Shown here: positions 62,314 through 64,000 of the stretch, piece by piece
Layout: each line of letters opens with the position of its first letter
Numbering within the stretch: the stretch's first letter is position 1
Assembly: GCF_008932245.1 (NCBI RefSeq)
Contig: NZ_CP034909.1
Coordinates: 2,480,001 to 2,544,000 of the forward strand
DNA length: 64,000 nucleotides
DNA from: Sinorhizobium alkalisoli
GTDB taxonomy: Bacteria; Pseudomonadota; Alphaproteobacteria; Rhizobiales; Rhizobiaceae
Direction of reading: 5' to 3'
Notes under the pieces: generated by a model
What the model was told of the DNA's origin: nothing
Database searches by the model: none
What the model saw: only the letters and a program-made list of their open reading frames with translations
Translations under genes and position numbers: made by a program

Positions 62314-63381
62314 ATGGCTTCCATCGATATCGCCAGTATCCGGAAATCCTACGGCGCCCATCCGGTGTTGCACGACGTCGACCTGAAAATCCGCGACGGC
62401 GAATTTGTCGTGCTCGTCGGCCCCTCCGGTTGCGGCAAGTCCACGCTGCTCAGGATGATCGCCGGGCTTGAAAGCGTCACCGCCGGCGAGATCCGCATCG
62501 CCGGCAAACGGGTCAACGAGCTCGCGCCGAAGGATCGCGACATCGCCATGGTGTTCCAGTCCTATGCGCTCTACCCGCACATGTCGGTCGAGAAGAACAT
62601 GAGCTACAGCCTCAGGCTCCGAAAGACCGCCCGCGAAAGGATTGCGGGGGTCGTTGCGGGCGCCGCCGCGAAGCTCGGGCTCGAGCCGCTGATGGAGCGG
62701 CGGCCGCGGGCGCTTTCGGGCGGCCAGCGCCAGCGGGTGGCCATGGGGCGCGCCATCGTACGCCAGCCGAAGGCCTTCCTCTTCGACGAGCCGCTTTCGA
62801 ATCTCGATGCGCGGCTGCGCGAGCAGATGCGTGCCGAAATCAAGAAGCTGCACAAGGACCTTGGCGCCACTTCGATCTATGTGACGCATGACCAGATCGA
62901 GGCGATGACGCTCGCCGACCGCATCGTCGCGATGAATTCCGGCATCGTCCAGCAGGTCGGAACCCCGCTCGCACTCTACGATCGCCCCGCCAATCTCTTC
63001 GTCGCCGGTTTCATGGGGTCGCCCGGCATGAATTTCTTCGAGGGTACCTGCCACGCCAGCGAGACGCCGCGTTTCGAGACGGTCGACAATGTCGCCATTC
63101 CGCTTGGAGCGCCGGCACCGGTCGCGGAAGGCGCCAGCGTCACGCTCGGCATCCGACCGGAGCATGTCGTTCTTGCCGGGCACGGACCGGATGCGCTCTT
63201 TGCCCAGGTCGACCTCGTCGAGCCGACCGGCTTCGGTATCATCCTGCATCTATCGCTCGGCCCATCGAGCTTCAAGGCTTTCACCAGCGACCGCTCCTTC
63301 CTCACGGCGTCCGGAACGATTCCGGTGCGCTTCCCGGCGCTGGGCCTGCACTTCTTCGATCGCGAAGGACGGCGTGTCTGA
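62314..63381 (+). CDS. Sugar ABC transporter ATP-binding protein (MalK/UgpC type)
   Basis: 355 residues. It has Walker A GPSGCGKSTLLRMI, Q-loop AMVFQSYALYPHMSVEKNMS, signature LSGGQRQRVAMGRAIV and Walker B AFLFDEPLSNLDARLRE. A C-terminal TOBE domain includes LGIRPEHVVLAGHG. It completes the operon of binding protein, two permeases and ATPase. Confidence 0.92.
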   Translation: MASIDIASIRKSYGAHPVLHDVDLKIRDGEFVVLVGPSGCGKSTLLRMIAGLESVTAGEIRIAGKRVNELAPKDRDIAMVFQSYALYPHMSVEKNMSYSLRLRKTARERIAGVVAGAAAKLGLEPLMERRPRALSGGQRQRVAMGRAIVRQPKAFLFDEPLSNLDARLREQMRAEIKKLHKDLGATSIYVTHDQIEAMTLADRIVAMNSGIVQQVGTPLALYDRPANLFVAGFMGSPGMNFFEGTCHASETPRFETVDNVAIPLGAPAPVAEGASVTLGIRPEHVVLAGHGPDALFAQVDLVEPTGFGIILHLSLGPSSFKAFTSDRSFLTASGTIPVRFPALGLHFFDREGRRV

Positions 63382-63630
63382 CCCGCGCCGCCACCCTCCA
63401 ACAGCGCCGCCCTTCCGGTCGGACGCGCAGAGGCAGCCGTCGCTGAGGTCGACGTGAGGATACATGCGGTCGCTCAAAGTGACGATTGACTTATTCGGGA
63501 GGAAGACTAGCTTTTCTTCTATCGCCAGTATCGACCGCCCGGCGCAACGTTTCCGAGAGACTATCGCACGGCCAAAGCCATGAATTGACCGCACTCTTCC
63601 TTGGCCCGGCGCCCTGCGAAATGAGGACTC

Positions 63631-64000
63631 ATGATGCGACATCCGATTGCTGCCCTGTCTGTTTCGGTACTCCTGCTCTGCCCGGCCGCCGCCCTTGCGC
63701 AAGAGGGCGATGCCGAGGCCGGCGCCACCGTCTTCAAGAAATGCGCGGCTTGCCACGTCGTGGACAAGGACCAGAACAGGGTCGGGCCTTCGCTTCAGCA
63801 CATCATCGGCAGGACCGCAGGGACGCATGCGAATTTCCGTTACTCGCCGGCCATGGTGAAGGCGGGTGAAGAGGGTCTCGTCTGGGATGATGCGACGTTG
63901 CACGAATATCTTCGCGATCCCAAGGCCATGATCAAGGGAACCAAGATGGTGTTCCCCGGTCTCAAGGAAGAGGAAGACGTGAACAACGTGATCGCCTATC
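63631..64000 (+). CDS. Class I cytochrome c (c2/c550 type), C-terminus outside the window
   Basis: 123 residues visible from MMRHPIAALSVSVLLLCPAA, with a signal peptide ending near AALA/QEGD and ATGAGGA upstream. The heme-binding motif is CAACH (residues about 38-42), the axial methionine lies in TKMVFPGLK, and NRVGPSLQHIIGRTAGT is typical of periplasmic cytochromes c2. It probably shuttles electrons in respiration. The frame is open to the window edge, where about 10 further residues are expected. Confidence 0.88.
   Translation, partial: MMRHPIAALSVSVLLLCPAAALAQEGDAEAGATVFKKCAACHVVDKDQNRVGPSLQHIIGRTAGTHANFRYSPAMVKAGEEGLVWDDATLHEYLRDPKAMIKGTKMVFPGLKEEEDVNNVIAY

Noticed and set aside
1..64000. 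CRISPR arrays, tRNA or rRNA genes, transposases, phage genes
   Set aside because: No regularly spaced direct repeats, cloverleaf sequences, rRNA motifs, transposase or phage proteins were recognised on either strand by eye. A tRNA or Rfam scan would be decisive.

Overview
The window looks like the chromosome of a Sinorhizobium/Ensifer-type rhizobium (Alphaproteobacteria). The signs are high GC, many ABC uptake systems of the kind found in soil bacteria, RIME-type intergenic palindromes, a CyaC-type diheme adenylate cyclase, and rhizobial versions of the smo (polyol), pre/hyd (pyrimidine), ure and liv loci. No rRNA, tRNA, CRISPR array, prophage or insertion sequence was seen. Nearly all of the sequence is ordinary catabolic and transport genes in tight operons.

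Layout. 0-4.5 kb: a polyol ABC operon (smoE-F-G-K like, minus strand) behind a SorC-type regulator. 4.6-7.4 kb: preT-preA, step 1 of reductive pyrimidine breakdown. 7.4-11.3 kb: a quinone-oxidoreductase-like dehydrogenase, a divergent LysR regulator, and a membrane heme/[2Fe-2S] adenylate cyclase. 11.4-19.8 kb: a RutR-type regulator divergent from an amidohydrolase and dihydropyrimidinase (steps 2 and 3), a cupin gene, and a NitT/TauT/THI5-type ABC transporter with an embedded acetyltransferase gene. 20.3-24.9 kb: an RND efflux pair. 25-33 kb: a DNR-like Crp/Fnr gene and the urease genes ureD-A-B-x-y-C-(prx)-E-F-G, interrupted by three non-urease genes. 33.2-34.9 kb: a haloperoxidase-like hydrolase divergent from an OhrR-like regulator, with four repeated palindromes between them. 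35-40.7 kb: the liv branched-chain amino acid operon. 41-46.6 kb: cysQ, a receiver-only response regulator, a Crp/Fnr regulator, an SDR, a VOC-dioxygenase/carboxylesterase fusion and an FMN reductase. 46.7-55.1 kb: a spermidine/putrescine-type ABC transporter with a nitrilase-family amidase, an agmatinase-family ureohydrolase, a LysR regulator and an aminotransferase. 55.2-59 kb: a 49-residue membrane peptide, a PuuB-like oxidase, a GntR regulator and a trans-sulfuration-family PLP enzyme. 59-63.4 kb: a sugar ABC operon. 63.6 kb to the end: a partial cytochrome c.

Together the genes suggest a nitrogen-scavenging region. Pyrimidines pass through PreTA, the hydantoinase and the ureidopropionase. 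Guanidino compounds probably pass through the Pot-like importer and the ureohydrolase, releasing urea that the nearby urease could use. Two candidate RutR operators link the two separated halves of the pyrimidine pathway. The least ordinary items are the four-palindrome OhrR-like divergent promoter with an out-of-frame Tat-like leader, the sialyltransferase-like gene inside the urease operon, the VOC-esterase fusion, and the stem-loops that follow substrate-binding-protein genes.
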